Positions 40,835 through 53,838 are shown, counted from the first letter of the stretch. The stretch is DNA of 64,000 bases from Candidatus Meridianibacter frigidus (GCA_003243975.1 QHBJ01000005.1:1-64000); one strand, 5' to 3'. The notes: generated by a model from the sequence alone, not told the origin. Program-made: numbers and translations.

Positions 40835-41135
40835 ACTCTTCGTCCCCGAGATGCACCGCGTTCTCCACGCGCTCCCCACAAGGTGAACCTTCCCTATTCG
40901 CGATCTTCGCCAATTTCATCACAGCTTGCGTGTACACAGGCGAAATACGTGTGTGTGCCTTCGTTCGGTGCAAATGTGTATAGCGGTCGGTCGTCCACAC
41001 ACAGCTTATACTTTCAAAAAATGCTTGATCTGACGCAGTATCCCGGGCTTGTGCGCAGAATACACCGCCCTACTACTACGACTACTATCTTATTTATCTA
41101 TAAGGAGACGGCCCAGGGGGCGGACCGGTGTATCG
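40835..41135. other. dnaA-dnaN intergenic region, likely unwinding half of the origin
   Basis: This 301 nt gap has several imperfect DnaA-like boxes (TCGTCCACA near 40990, TGTGTATAG near 40975) and ends with a DnaA-trio-like run and AT-rich tract. The only ribosome-site-like sequence, AAGGAG at 41102-41107, is about 28 nt before the dnaN ATG. A small minus-strand frame (40737-41000) is not protein-like. Confidence 0.55.
41066..41100 (+). other. DnaA-trio-like element plus AT-rich tract
   Basis: After a GC-rich CGCCC, the plus strand reads consecutive CTA triplets (CTACTACTACGACTACTA, 41070-41087) followed by TCTTATTTATCTA. In Bacillus subtilis the basal unwinding site has the same order: box, GC cluster, TAC/CTA triplets that DnaA uses to strip a single strand, then AT-rich DNA. 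Only one triplet (CGA) departs from the pattern. Confidence 0.65.
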
Positions 41136-42251
41136 ATGAAATTCACATGTAATACCAAGGATATCGGGGCCGCCGTTGGGGCCGCCAGCAAGGTGGTAAA
41201 CGCGCACACTACCGTCCCGATACTCTCGAACGTTTTGCTGACCGCAGACGGCGAGAAGATATCGGTTCGCGCCACGGATCTCGAGGTGACCCTCGAACAC
41301 GCCTTTCCCGCCGAGGTGGCCGAGAGTGGCAGCGTAACGGTGCCGGCTAAACTCTTTAGCGGCTATCTCTCCAATTTGCCGCCGGGCCTGCTCGAGCTAA
41401 CCGGAACGCCGACGCGGGCCAGCGTGAAGTGCGAGCGCTCGAACTACGATTTTCACGCGCTTCCCGCGGACGAATACCCGCCGTTGCCGGCTGCGCAAAA
41501 AGGCCAGCGTTTCAGTATCTCGGCCAAGCGGTTTCGCGACGGGGTGAATGCCTCGATCTTCGCCGCATCGGGTGAAGAGGCGCGCGGCGCCGTTCTCATG
41601 GGCACCTTGTTGGAGTTGGAAAACGATTCGCTAACGATGGCGGCGACCGACGGATACCGCCTGGCAAAGTGGCAAACAACTTTAGAGCAAGGCATCTCAG
41701 GTACCGAAAAATACATCGTGCCCTCGCGAGCGCTGGCCGAAGCCGCTCGCAACCTGGGGAGCGCGGACCGCATCGAGGTGTGCGCCCTAGGCGCGCAGAG
41801 TAATCAACTCTCGATATCGGCGCAGGATACCTCGATCGTGGTGCGTCTGGTCGATGGGCAGTATCCCAACTACGGGCAAGTAATTCCGCCCAAGTTTGAT
41901 CGCAACGTTAATGTAAGTACGGCGCAGCTCATCAGCGCATTGAAGCGCGCCGAATTGGTTGCGGGCGATCGCGCATCGATGGTGAAGCTTGCAGTTTCTA
42001 ATCAAACTATGATCGTCACGGCAAACTCGGACGTTGCCGGTAACGCTTACGAAGAGTTGGAAGTCGAACAACAAGGCGAAGATCTCACCATTGCGTTTAA
42101 CGCGCGCTATCTCGTCGAGATCCTCAACCACATCGACAGCGCTCAAACGCTGATGGAGTTTTTAGGGCCGCTTTCCCCAGCGGTAATGCGACCACTGGAG
42201 CCCGCCGAAGGCGCCAATCAAATGTACGTGTTGATGCCTCTGCGCCAGTAA
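41136..42251 (+). CDS. dnaN: DNA polymerase III beta sliding clamp
   Basis: Ring-shaped processivity factor of 371 aa, three repeats of the clamp fold. Landmarks are KVVNAHTTVPILSNVLL, LEVTLEHAFPAEV, DGYRLAKW and VDGQYPNYGQVIP, with a C-terminal YVLMPLRQ like the family's (Y/H)-x-x-M-P-(M/L)-R. ATG at 41136 matches the family start; longer frames extend into the origin. No ribosome site within normal spacing is seen. The recF reading frame begins 1 nt after its stop. Confidence 0.97.
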   Translation: MKFTCNTKDIGAAVGAASKVVNAHTTVPILSNVLLTADGEKISVRATDLEVTLEHAFPAEVAESGSVTVPAKLFSGYLSNLPPGLLELTGTPTRASVKCERSNYDFHALPADEYPPLPAAQKGQRFSISAKRFRDGVNASIFAASGEEARGAVLMGTLLELENDSLTMAATDGYRLAKWQTTLEQGISGTEKYIVPSRALAEAARNLGSADRIEVCALGAQSNQLSISAQDTSIVVRLVDGQYPNYGQVIPPKFDRNVNVSTAQLISALKRAELVAGDRASMVKLAVSNQTMIVTANSDVAGNAYEELEVEQQGEDLTIAFNARYLVEILNHIDSAQTLMEFLGPLSPAVMRPLEPAEGANQMYVLMPLRQ

Positions 42252-42252
42252 C

Positions 42253-43358
42253 ATCCAGCTCACGAGTCTAGCGCTCTCCAATCTGCGAAACTATTCCGTG
42301 CTGGACTTCCGGCCGCAGGCGGGATTGAACGTACTGGTGGGACAGAACGCTCAAGGCAAGAGCAACCTGCTCGAGGCCATTTGCCTGCTGGGGACGGGAA
42401 AATCGTTTCGTACCAACCGCGAGAGCGACCTTATAAAGAGTGGCTTGGACGTCGCCAGCGCGTCGGGCGAGGCCACGCTGCGGGCAGCGGGCACCATTCG
42501 TCTGAGTTGCACGATTAGCAGCACCCCGCGCGGAACGCGCAAGATCTATACGCTGAACGGCGAGCCCGTAAAGTATGCGAAGTTCTTAGGGTCCGCCAAA
42601 GTGGTCACGTTTGTGCCGGCCGACCTGCAACTGGTCACCGGGCCGCCGTCGCTGCGGCGCCACCTCCTCAACATGGCGCTCTCGCAAGACCAACCGCTGT
42701 ACTACCGTAACCTTGCGCGCTACCAAAAGGTGCTCGTGCAGAAAGCGGCGCTTTTGCGCGGTGCGGTCGCGCCCGATCCCGACCTGGTGAACATCTACAA
42801 TCAGACGCTTGTCGAAACGGGCGCCGCCATTATGCTCGCCCGGGCGCACTTCGTTTCGGCGCTCGGACGGGAGGCGCGGCGAGTGCAAGACCAATGGATA
42901 TCAGATGGCGGAGCTTTGCAAGTCCAATACGACGCAAACGTGCCGTTCGAAGTAGCGACGCAGGATGCCGTTACCGCTGCGTTCGAGGCGCGGCTGCGGG
43001 AGCGCGCGGAGGCGGAATCCGCGCGTAAGGCATGTTTGGTCGGGCCGCACCGTGACGATGTGATGCTGTTGCTAGCGGGCGCCTCGCTAGCGGCCTTCGG
43101 GTCGCAAGGCCAGCAGCGCACGGCGGTACTTGCGGTAAAAGCCGGCGAATACACCGTCATGCACGATCGCTCCGCTGAGGCACCGCTGCTGCTGCTAGAC
43201 GATGTGCTCTCCGAACTGGATCCATCTCGCGCGCGCGCATTCATGAATGGAATCGGCCACTACGAGCAGGCTTTTCTCACCACAACGGTTATGCCGCCGG
43301 ATCTGCGCAGCTCTGCTTTGTACGAGGTCAGCGCAGCCCAGCTGAAGCGCGTAGCATA

Positions 43359-43359
<1 letters not shown>
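42253..43359 (+). CDS. recF: DNA replication and repair protein RecF, apparent AUC start
   Basis: SMC-like ATPase that loads RecA at gaps with RecO and RecR. Walker A is GQNAQGKSNLLEAICLLG, with the LGTGKSFR continuation; GPHRDDVMLL and SQGQQRTAVLAVKAGE precede Walker B LLLLDDVLSELD. The first strand QLTSLALSNLRNYSVLDF aligns to the RecF N-terminus only if translation begins at ATC 42253, 1 nt after the dnaN TAA. The first canonical start is GTG 42298, which would remove that strand. No other start exists between an in-frame TGA (42232) and 42298. Length from ATC: 368 aa. Confidence 0.93.
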
Positions 43360-46102
<2,743 letters not shown>

Positions 46103-46131
46103 CTCCGCTACGGCCTGCGCTGCGACACTTG

Positions 46132-46145
46132 CGCGCCGCGGCGCG
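46132..46145. repeat. 14-bp perfect palindrome after gyrB
   Basis: CGCGCCGCGGCGCG is its own reverse complement and lies 30 nt after the gyrB stop, followed by TTCTT. It may act as a weak terminator or protein-binding site, or be chance in GC-rich DNA. Confidence 0.35.
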
Positions 46146-46217
46146 TTCTTCCAAAGGACCGCGTGAGCGGGGCAAGCCTGGGTAAGAGAAGGGCGTAAAC
46201 AGCCGCATGGGGGTTCG

Positions 46218-49200
46218 TTGCTAGCAAGACGTCGATTCTGGGCCGCCATTGGGCTAAGCGTTGTTGCGCTCGCGCTGCTCGTTTCGTTCCGGCACCAGGT
46301 CGGACGCGCCCTTGTCGCGCAATCGCTAAGCCTCGCCACCGGCTATCACGTTTCGTTTGGCGAAATGCGACTGCAGATCGATCACGGCGCCTTCATCAAC
46401 GCGCGGGTCAGCCGTCATGGCGAGCCGCTGCTGGCTGCCGACCGGATCGACATCTACTATCATCTGCGCGACCTGCTGCCCGCCAGCGCGCACCGGTTCG
46501 GCTTCCTGGGCATGACCATTAACCGCCCCGTGCTCACGATTATCCATCATAAGGATGGCAGTTACAATATTGCCCCAGGCCGCGGCGGCGTCGCCGGGGG
46601 GGCCGGCGGAGCCAATCCGACCCCACTGTCGTTCTATGCGCGCATACGCGACGGATCGGCGTCGCTGATCGACGATAATCAGTATTATAAGGAAGCGCGG
46701 ACGCTGGGCATTCGCGCGATCAATGCGGACCTATCGGTAAAATCCGATGCGCGCACGCACTATACTCTGAGCGCACTGATCGACGACACGCGGCCGGAGC
46801 CGCTCTCCGCTACGGGAACGATCGATTATCTGCGCGGGTATGCCATCCATCACGTGCGTGCCAAGACCATTCCGATCAAAGCCATCGGGAATTATGTCAT
46901 CAACTCGCCCGCGGCGCGGATTCTAACCGGCACGGCACGCGACTTCGACGCGCGCATCTATGCGCTCGGCATCAGCCCGGCGTTGCCGGTGAACTACCAT
47001 GTGAGTGCACGAGCGCATTTGGGCGACGGGCAATTCTTTATCAATGGCCTCGCGCGCCCGCTGGACAATGTACGCGGTACGTTGCAGGTTTTCGACGGCG
47101 GTCTGGCCGCGCAATCGTTAGATGCAACCATCGCCGGAGTTCCGCTCAAAGTGGCGGGTGCGATCTACAACTTTTCAGATCCGCAGTTCGAGCTGGGCGT
47201 TACCGGCACGGGCCCCCTGCCGGCGCTCAAGCATATTCTGGCGTTCGGATCGCGCTATCCGCTGAAGGGGGCTCTCAGCGCCGCGACACTCATCGAAGGG
47301 CCGATCGCCACGCCGGCGGTTTTGGTACGCTTCACCTCCGCACGCGTGCAATACGCTGCGTTTCCGCTGACTGATGCGACCGGCGTCATCGCGCTCTACA
47401 GAAACAACGCGCTGATCGTACCACTGCGCGCCCGCTACGCCGGGGTCGCGCTCTCGCTACGCGGCTTGCTCACGCTGGGCAAACACGTGCATTCCGAGTT
47501 GGCGCTCCACTATGATGCGAACTCCGAGAACCTTCCATTGCTTGCATCCTTGCTCCCCGGACGCGGCCTCACCGGCGATGCGGCGTTAGGCGGAACCGAT
47601 GCCGCGCTTGCGGCCAGCGGATACATTGCCGACGCGCGCGACCTGAGGGTTCTGGCGGGACTCTTTAATTTTTCTTCGTCGGGCAGCGGGACGATCGGCC
47701 CGTTTTCGATGCACGCGCGGACCGGAAGCATGAGCGGAAGTTATCTGCTCGACCGCCCAGGCAACTCCAGCGCATTCTGGATTGCTGCGAATGACATCGG
47801 TCTTGCGCGCGCGCGCCGTCTCTCGTTACCGGGAGTCACGCTGCCGCAGCTGCCGGCAATAGATGGAACGCTCGACTCGGTCTATGCAGCAGGCGGCGGG
47901 TCGGGAGCGCAAATGGTTCTGGCCGGGCGCGCGCGAGCGCACGGCTTGCATGTCAATGGCGTTCCCGTCGATGCACTTGGCGCGTCCTTTGCAGGACCGG
48001 TCGCCGATCTCGCCCTGCCCGAGTTACGTGTGAGCGGTCCCTGGGGCAGTTACAGCGGCAACGCGGCTTACGATTCAGGTGGATTCGCAACCCGGGGAGT
48101 TGCGGATGCTTCGCTCGGCGCGCTCTCAGCATTGGCGGGCAACCTCCCGATGAGCGGCCGGATCGAGGGACCCGTCGCCTTCGCGGTGCGCGGCGGACAG
48201 ATGATCGTGCAATCCGAAGGCGCCCAGTTCAACAGTGTAAGCGTACGCGGCATACCGGTTCAGAGCGCCGGGGGAACGCTCGCAATTGCGAACGGCAACG
48301 TTCGTATCTATGCCGCGCACGCGACGCTTGCCGGTGCGGATGCGGTTGCCGCTGGCTCTTTGGCTGCTGGTTCCGAAGTCGCCGTCGCTACCTCCAACGC
48401 GGGACCGCAAGCCGCGCGGGCCTTTGGTTTGCCGCTGCAAACCGGTGCAGTCGCGATGGTTGGCACCTTCGGGATGCGGCAAAGCCAACAGACGTTTCAC
48501 GGGGGCGTGGCGATATCAGACGGCCGGGCAAGCGGGTTCCCAATCTCCGGAAACTCCGATGTTGACTTGAATGGCGATTCGGTCGCGCTAAGCAACGCAA
48601 CTGTAATCGTCGGCAACACGTTCGGCGCCGTCGATGGCACCGTGTCAGCGCTGCATAGCGGAAACCCGGCGTATCGCTTGACGGCTTCCGTCCCGGCGGC
48701 CGACGTAAGCACTGCAGCGCACACGCTGCATCTTCCCACGTACCGCACCGTGGGGAGCTTCTCGGCCGACTTGTCCATTGCCGGACGGGGTGCCAAACCG
48801 TTTGTCAGTGGACCGTTTACGATCGCCGCCGGGGCGATCAACGGGTTGAATTTCGAAAACGCGCGGGCGTCCATTACCGCCGACAGCCGCGGAGTTACCG
48901 CGCAAAACGGGCACGTGTTGGTCGGCACCACGGCGGCCGCTTTTTCCGCCAGCGTGCACGGACCAAACAGCAGCATCGCCCTACGCGCGCCCCGAGCCGA
49001 CCTGTCTGACTTCAACGATTACTTCGACACAGGAGATACGCTGGCCGGCCGCGGCAGCATCGCCGGCTCGGTGTCGCGCTCACCGGCGTGGATCGCCACT
49101 GCCGGAGATGTAAATGTCGCGGATTTTCGTTACCGGCGCTTGCCGATCGGCAATACCAATGCGCATTGGTCCAGTCGCAACGGCGTCGCTCAGGGAAGAA

Positions 49201-51437
49201 TGCAAGTCGGCGGCGCACACGGAGAGCTGGGAGTCATCGGCAACGTCGGCCTGGCGCCCTCCGTAAGCATCGCACGCATCGTTACAAATTCCAGCTATCA
49301 CGTGCGCGCGCATTTGCGAGAGCTGGATCTTTCAACCTGGCTGCCCGCCTTTGGCTTTCAAACGATTCCCGCGACAGGGCGCGTGAACGCGGATGCATCG
49401 GTGAACGGTCGCTACCCCGCGCTGGCAATTTCCAGCAATGCAACCATGGCCAGCGGAACCTTGGGGCGCATTCCGGTCGACCGCTTGCGCGTTAGCGCGA
49501 GCTCCTCCGGATCTCGCGTGCGCCTGACTTCAATGGCCGTGCAGATTCCGGCGCTCGCCGCCTCTGGAAGCGGTGCCTTCGGGCTGCGCCCGAATGATCC
49601 AATCGATCTCGATGTCTACGCGCAAAGCGATAACCTTCCGCAGCTCGCGTCGAACTTTACCCGAACACCGCTCGACGTGCACGGTTCTTTGGAAACCTCC
49701 CTAAAAGTCGGCGGAACGTGGCATGCTCCGACAATCGGCGCAACGATTGACCTCACCAAAGCATCAGTGCATGGATTGCAAGTACCTCAGCTGATCGCGG
49801 CCCTGGCTTTCGCGCACTCCGACATCGTGGTGAAGAATGCGGAACTGACCCTAGCCAAAGGACGCGTCGCCGTCGCGGGGGCGTTGCCTTTAGAGTTGTC
49901 GCCGGCCGGTATCGGCCCCCCGGGCGCGCCGTTCTCGTTCGACTTCTTCTCGCAAGGCGTCGACCTGTCCGATTTCGACGTACTTCTGCCGAAGGGGACC
50001 AAGCTCGGCGGCTTGCTCGATGGTCACGTCGGCATCAACGGCACAGTTCGCTCGCCGAAGATTCGCGGTGCGCTCGCATTGGCGCGTGGCAGCTACGTCG
50101 GGCCCCTGGAAACGGTACCGATTTCGCAAACCGTCGCGCAGTTGGTTTTTAACGGCAATTCGGCGACCATTCGCAGTCTGCACGCACTGTTGGGCCGCGG
50201 AACGCTCGATGTGAAAGGCGAGGTTGCATTCAGCCGAGGGGCGCACGGCAACGAAGTTTCTTACACCGCCGACGCGACCACGCGCGGCGCTTCGTTGAAC
50301 TTCCCCGCGTACGGGTCGGGCACGCTGGACTCGGCATTGCATTTGCGCAAGGATGCGCGCCGGCTGGGGTTGCTCTCCGGAAACGCCACGATCAGTAACG
50401 CGGTCATTCCGTTTGCAGCGCTCGTCCCGCAAGGCGGCGGCGGAGACTCGGGAATCGGTGCGGGCCCCTCGCGTCTTCCATTTAATCTGGCGTTCGATCT
50501 GGGGGTAACGGCGGCCAAGAACGTGGCCGTACGCGCGAACGCGCTGGGCTTCGGAGTGGATATCGGTGGCCAGGGTCACGTGAAGCTGGCGGGCACTTTG
50601 GCGGATCCGACCTTGGCCGGGCGCTTCAATTCATCGGGCGGTACGCTTACGTTCGTCGGCACCGTGTTCAAGATTCGTAAGGGCTCGGTCGCCTTCGACC
50701 CGGCCAACGGGGTCGTGCCCGACTTGTACGCGGTCGCAACCGCTCACGTGCAGAATCCCGACCCCGATCCAGCACGTAATCCAACGGGTGCCACCGACGT
50801 GACCATAACGCTGACCGGGCCTGCCTCCAACCCAAACTTGGCCTTCGATTCGAACCCTGGCGGCTACTCGCGCGACCAAATCATCGGCCTGCTTACCCCG
50901 CTGGGCGCCATCTCGGGCATTGCTTTCGACGAACAGGGCAATCCCGTTCAGCCGGATCAGTTGCGGGGCGCGCCAGCCGCCGTTTCCGCCCAGCCGTTAC
51001 CGCCCGGCGCCGTGCGGCGTTCGAACGGCTCGTTCAGCGTGGGCCAAGAGGCCTTCAACATTTTGAACGCGCAGTTCACGCGCAGTCTGTTCGCACCGAT
51101 CGAAAATATTCTGGGCGGCGGCCTGGGCCTCTCCGACTTTAACCTGACGCTGGACTACTCCGGCGCCGTGGGCGTGAGCTTTCGCCGGCCGCTACGCGAT
51201 AAGCTGTACGCGCTCTACGCCACCACTTTCGGGTACCCGTCCCGCTCGACGTATGGACTTGAGTTCCAGCCGAATGAGTTCACGGCCGCAACCTTGACCT
51301 TTTTCCAGCAGAACACGCCTGCGTCGGTTTTCGGCAACCAGTCCACCCTCATTTCGACGAACCAGAGCCTGACGGTCGGGCAGCCGCTGACCGGCACGAC
51401 CGGCTTCAGCGCCACCGTCCGCCGCCTCTTCTGGTAG
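46218..51437 (+). CDS. tamB: TamB-like inner-to-outer membrane lipid/protein transport protein
   Basis: Very large (1739 aa) AsmA/TamB-superfamily protein. One N-terminal helix (about 7-25) anchors it; the next 1350 residues are repeated short beta segments forming a long groove, with an early AsmA-like part (IDHGAFINARVSRHGEPLLAA). The C-terminal 330 residues match the TamB domain (DUF490): RKGSVAFDPANGVVPDL, VTITLTGPASNPNLAFDSNP, SRDQIIGLL and the terminal beta-barrel-facing DYSGAVGVSF to RRLFW. TTG at 46218 is the start. bamA follows in 108 nt, the normal pairing. Confidence 0.9.
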   Translation: MLARRRFWAAIGLSVVALALLVSFRHQVGRALVAQSLSLATGYHVSFGEMRLQIDHGAFINARVSRHGEPLLAADRIDIYYHLRDLLPASAHRFGFLGMTINRPVLTIIHHKDGSYNIAPGRGGVAGGAGGANPTPLSFYARIRDGSASLIDDNQYYKEARTLGIRAINADLSVKSDARTHYTLSALIDDTRPEPLSATGTIDYLRGYAIHHVRAKTIPIKAIGNYVINSPAARILTGTARDFDARIYALGISPALPVNYHVSARAHLGDGQFFINGLARPLDNVRGTLQVFDGGLAAQSLDATIAGVPLKVAGAIYNFSDPQFELGVTGTGPLPALKHILAFGSRYPLKGALSAATLIEGPIATPAVLVRFTSARVQYAAFPLTDATGVIALYRNNALIVPLRARYAGVALSLRGLLTLGKHVHSELALHYDANSENLPLLASLLPGRGLTGDAALGGTDAALAASGYIADARDLRVLAGLFNFSSSGSGTIGPFSMHARTGSMSGSYLLDRPGNSSAFWIAANDIGLARARRLSLPGVTLPQLPAIDGTLDSVYAAGGGSGAQMVLAGRARAHGLHVNGVPVDALGASFAGPVADLALPELRVSGPWGSYSGNAAYDSGGFATRGVADASLGALSALAGNLPMSGRIEGPVAFAVRGGQMIVQSEGAQFNSVSVRGIPVQSAGGTLAIANGNVRIYAAHATLAGADAVAAGSLAAGSEVAVATSNAGPQAARAFGLPLQTGAVAMVGTFGMRQSQQTFHGGVAISDGRASGFPISGNSDVDLNGDSVALSNATVIVGNTFGAVDGTVSALHSGNPAYRLTASVPAADVSTAAHTLHLPTYRTVGSFSADLSIAGRGAKPFVSGPFTIAAGAINGLNFENARASITADSRGVTAQNGHVLVGTTAAAFSASVHGPNSSIALRAPRADLSDFNDYFDTGDTLAGRGSIAGSVSRSPAWIATAGDVNVADFRYRRLPIGNTNAHWSSRNGVAQGRMQVGGAHGELGVIGNVGLAPSVSIARIVTNSSYHVRAHLRELDLSTWLPAFGFQTIPATGRVNADASVNGRYPALAISSNATMASGTLGRIPVDRLRVSASSSGSRVRLTSMAVQIPALAASGSGAFGLRPNDPIDLDVYAQSDNLPQLASNFTRTPLDVHGSLETSLKVGGTWHAPTIGATIDLTKASVHGLQVPQLIAALAFAHSDIVVKNAELTLAKGRVAVAGALPLELSPAGIGPPGAPFSFDFFSQGVDLSDFDVLLPKGTKLGGLLDGHVGINGTVRSPKIRGALALARGSYVGPLETVPISQTVAQLVFNGNSATIRSLHALLGRGTLDVKGEVAFSRGAHGNEVSYTADATTRGASLNFPAYGSGTLDSALHLRKDARRLGLLSGNATISNAVIPFAALVPQGGGGDSGIGAGPSRLPFNLAFDLGVTAAKNVAVRANALGFGVDIGGQGHVKLAGTLADPTLAGRFNSSGGTLTFVGTVFKIRKGSVAFDPANGVVPDLYAVATAHVQNPDPDPARNPTGATDVTITLTGPASNPNLAFDSNPGGYSRDQIIGLLTPLGAISGIAFDEQGNPVQPDQLRGAPAAVSAQPLPPGAVRRSNGSFSVGQEAFNILNAQFTRSLFAPIENILGGGLGLSDFNLTLDYSGAVGVSFRRPLRDKLYALYATTFGYPSRSTYGLEFQPNEFTAATLTFFQQNTPASVFGNQSTLISTNQSLTVGQPLTGTTGFSATVRRLFW

Positions 51438-51545
51438 CTGCGGCTCGGGCAGGGTGTCCACCTGGGGTCTAGAACCTGCGGCCTGGACAGAAACAATGCG
51501 CAATCCCGGCGCGTTACAACTGCTGACCGGTAGTCGGCGATCTTC

Positions 51546-53837
51546 ATGACGTTAGGGAAAGAAATATTTTCGATGACCTCTAGCCTTTGGCGTGCGCCGC
51601 GTGCGCTTGTCCGGTGCGCAGGCCTCACGCTTGCAATCCTTACCACCCTGGCATTGCTTGCACCGATGGTTTCGGTGGCGGCGGGAACCGCGCCGCGCAT
51701 CGTTTCCGTGGACGTGTCGGGGAACGTCCACGTACCGGCCGATCGCATCTTGGCCGTCGTCAAGTCGCGTCCGGGCGATCCCTTCAACCCACAGCTTGTC
51801 CAAGAAGATCTGCGGAATATTTTTGCTTTGGGATACTTTGCCGATCAGGTGCCGCCGTTAATTCGCCAGCGCCCAGACGGTGTTGCGATCACCTATCGCG
51901 TGATCGAGAACCCGGTCATCACGCGTGTGGTGTTTACCGGCAACGCCCACGTTCCGAGCGACACGCTATCGGCGCTGATGGACACATCGGTCGGGCAGGT
52001 CCTCAACACCAACACGTTCCATCAAGACGTGCTCAAGATTAACTCGTACTACGAACGCATCGGCTACGCCGGCCAAGTCCCCACGCATGTCGCGGACCTG
52101 AACATCGAACCGTCCAGCGGCGTACTGACAATGAAGATTCAGGAAGGGCTTACGGTTCGGCGCGTGGTCATCGTCGGGGATCCCTTGCTGCCGCCGGCAC
52201 TGATTCTCCCGGTGCTCGCCGTCAAGCCGGGAACCGTGTACTCCGACGAAGCGAAATCCAAGGACGTCGATGCCGTCAAAGCACTGTACGACAAGTACGA
52301 CGTGATCTTGGGTGACTTCGAGGGCGGCATTGATCCCAGCAGTATCGATCTAAAGGCAGGCACGGCGGACGTGCGTTACGACCTCACCGCGGCACGGGTA
52401 GGCGCGGTCCAGATTACCGGCAACACTCGCACCAAGGATGAGGTCATTCGGCGCGAGCTGCGCTTGCGGCCGGGCATGTACATCACCAACAGCGCGCTGC
52501 GCCGAGACTACGAGCGTTTGAATTCCACCGGTTTCTTTTCGAAAGTGGACCCGCAGGTCAAGCCGGGACCGGATCCCAAGAAGCCCGCGATCGTTACCAT
52601 AGACTGGAATGTTACCGAGCAGCGCACGGGCACGGCCAGCGTTGGCGCCGGGTACTCCGGCGGGCTTACCGGGCAAGGCCTTTTCGGCACGGTTTCATTC
52701 TCGAATACCAACATCAACGGTACGGGAAACGGCGGTTCGATTCAGTTGCAGCGCGGCTCGCGAGACTATTTGGCGTCGCTTTCTGTGACGGTGCCGTACG
52801 TCGGAAAAACGAAGCAGTCGCAAAAATACAGCTTCGGAGCGACGCTCTTTGCGAACGGGCAGACCAATTACTACCCAATCTATGCGACCTCCGCGAACGG
52901 GCTGATTAGCCCGACTCCGACCGGAACCAGCGCCCCTATTCCGGTGACGATCTTCCCCTCGCAGGCCCAAGCGCCGATCGCGGGAGCCCTTTCCACCAGT
53001 ACGGCGCGTTCGGCCGGGCTCTCGATGCAAATTGGCCGCCGCCTTACCGATTATTTACGCGCTAGCGCCGGGCTGAGCGTTTCGCGTGTGGCAACGCAAA
53101 CCACCGTGCCGATCCCGTACTTCTTCCAATCCGGGCAGCCAAGCGTGCTAACGGGTCCAACTCCCAATCCCATTCTGGGCGGGACGCCAGGCAACGGCAG
53201 CTTCGGTATCAACGCGCCCTCCATCGCGAACATCAATACGGGCCTGCCGTACAAGCTGAACGCGACAACATTCGGCGTGGCATACGATACGCGCGACGAT
53301 GTCTTCAACCCGCATCATGGGCTCAATCTTTCGATTGGCACCGAGCTCTCAGGCAAACCGATTGGCTCGGACTTTACCTACTCGAAATCGACCATTGACC
53401 TCGCGAAGTTCTTACCGCTGCGCAAGGCCGCAGTTTTGGCACTGCACGGACAAGTCGGCACGACCACCGGCGCAGTTCCGCCGAACTCGCTGTTCACGTT
53501 CTCCGACCAAACCGTGCGGGGCTACAACCAGGTCTTCTACGGAACCGACATTATTTTGGGCCAAGCAGAGTACCGGCGCCCGATTCTGGCCGATCAGAAG
53601 ATGCAGTTGGCCGCATTCGTGGATGAACTGGGCTTTCGCATCCGCGGGGCCACGCCGCTGCTGGACCCCTTCACGAACCGCATCGTTGGTTACCCTGGAA
53701 AGTTCTCGTACCGCGGCGACTTCGGCTTAGGGATACGGTTCGATCTCCCGGCACTGAATCTGCGCACCATTCGTATCGACATCGCGCATGGCAGTGCCGG
53801 CACGCATACCAGTTTCGGCATCGGCCAGAGTTTCTAA
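51546..53837 (+). CDS. bamA: Outer membrane protein assembly factor BamA
   Basis: Omp85 insertase, 763 aa. The signal peptide (to about 45) ends VSVAAG. Four POTRA-like domains follow (about 47-118, 121-198, 205-275, 283-365), each with the beta-alpha-alpha-beta-beta pattern, e.g. IVSVDVSGNVHVPADRI and VGAVQITGNTRTKDEVI. The barrel carries the substrate-lock motif QTVRGYNQ and ends in phenylalanine (GQSF), as outer-membrane barrels do. Typical proteobacterial BamA has five POTRAs. A second ATG at 51573 is an equally plausible start. Confidence 0.95.
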   Translation: MTLGKEIFSMTSSLWRAPRALVRCAGLTLAILTTLALLAPMVSVAAGTAPRIVSVDVSGNVHVPADRILAVVKSRPGDPFNPQLVQEDLRNIFALGYFADQVPPLIRQRPDGVAITYRVIENPVITRVVFTGNAHVPSDTLSALMDTSVGQVLNTNTFHQDVLKINSYYERIGYAGQVPTHVADLNIEPSSGVLTMKIQEGLTVRRVVIVGDPLLPPALILPVLAVKPGTVYSDEAKSKDVDAVKALYDKYDVILGDFEGGIDPSSIDLKAGTADVRYDLTAARVGAVQITGNTRTKDEVIRRELRLRPGMYITNSALRRDYERLNSTGFFSKVDPQVKPGPDPKKPAIVTIDWNVTEQRTGTASVGAGYSGGLTGQGLFGTVSFSNTNINGTGNGGSIQLQRGSRDYLASLSVTVPYVGKTKQSQKYSFGATLFANGQTNYYPIYATSANGLISPTPTGTSAPIPVTIFPSQAQAPIAGALSTSTARSAGLSMQIGRRLTDYLRASAGLSVSRVATQTTVPIPYFFQSGQPSVLTGPTPNPILGGTPGNGSFGINAPSIANINTGLPYKLNATTFGVAYDTRDDVFNPHHGLNLSIGTELSGKPIGSDFTYSKSTIDLAKFLPLRKAAVLALHGQVGTTTGAVPPNSLFTFSDQTVRGYNQVFYGTDIILGQAEYRRPILADQKMQLAAFVDELGFRIRGATPLLDPFTNRIVGYPGKFSYRGDFGLGIRFDLPALNLRTIRIDIAHGSAGTHTSFGIGQSF

Positions 53838-53838
53838 C

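Noticed and set aside
46103-46217. Possible terminator after gyrB
   Set aside because: The palindrome has no T-run; only a weak case, so recorded as a repeat rather than a terminator.
48490-48510. GTTTCACG resembling a parS half-site in tamB
   Set aside because: Only one half matches and the other is GGGGCG; no palindrome.
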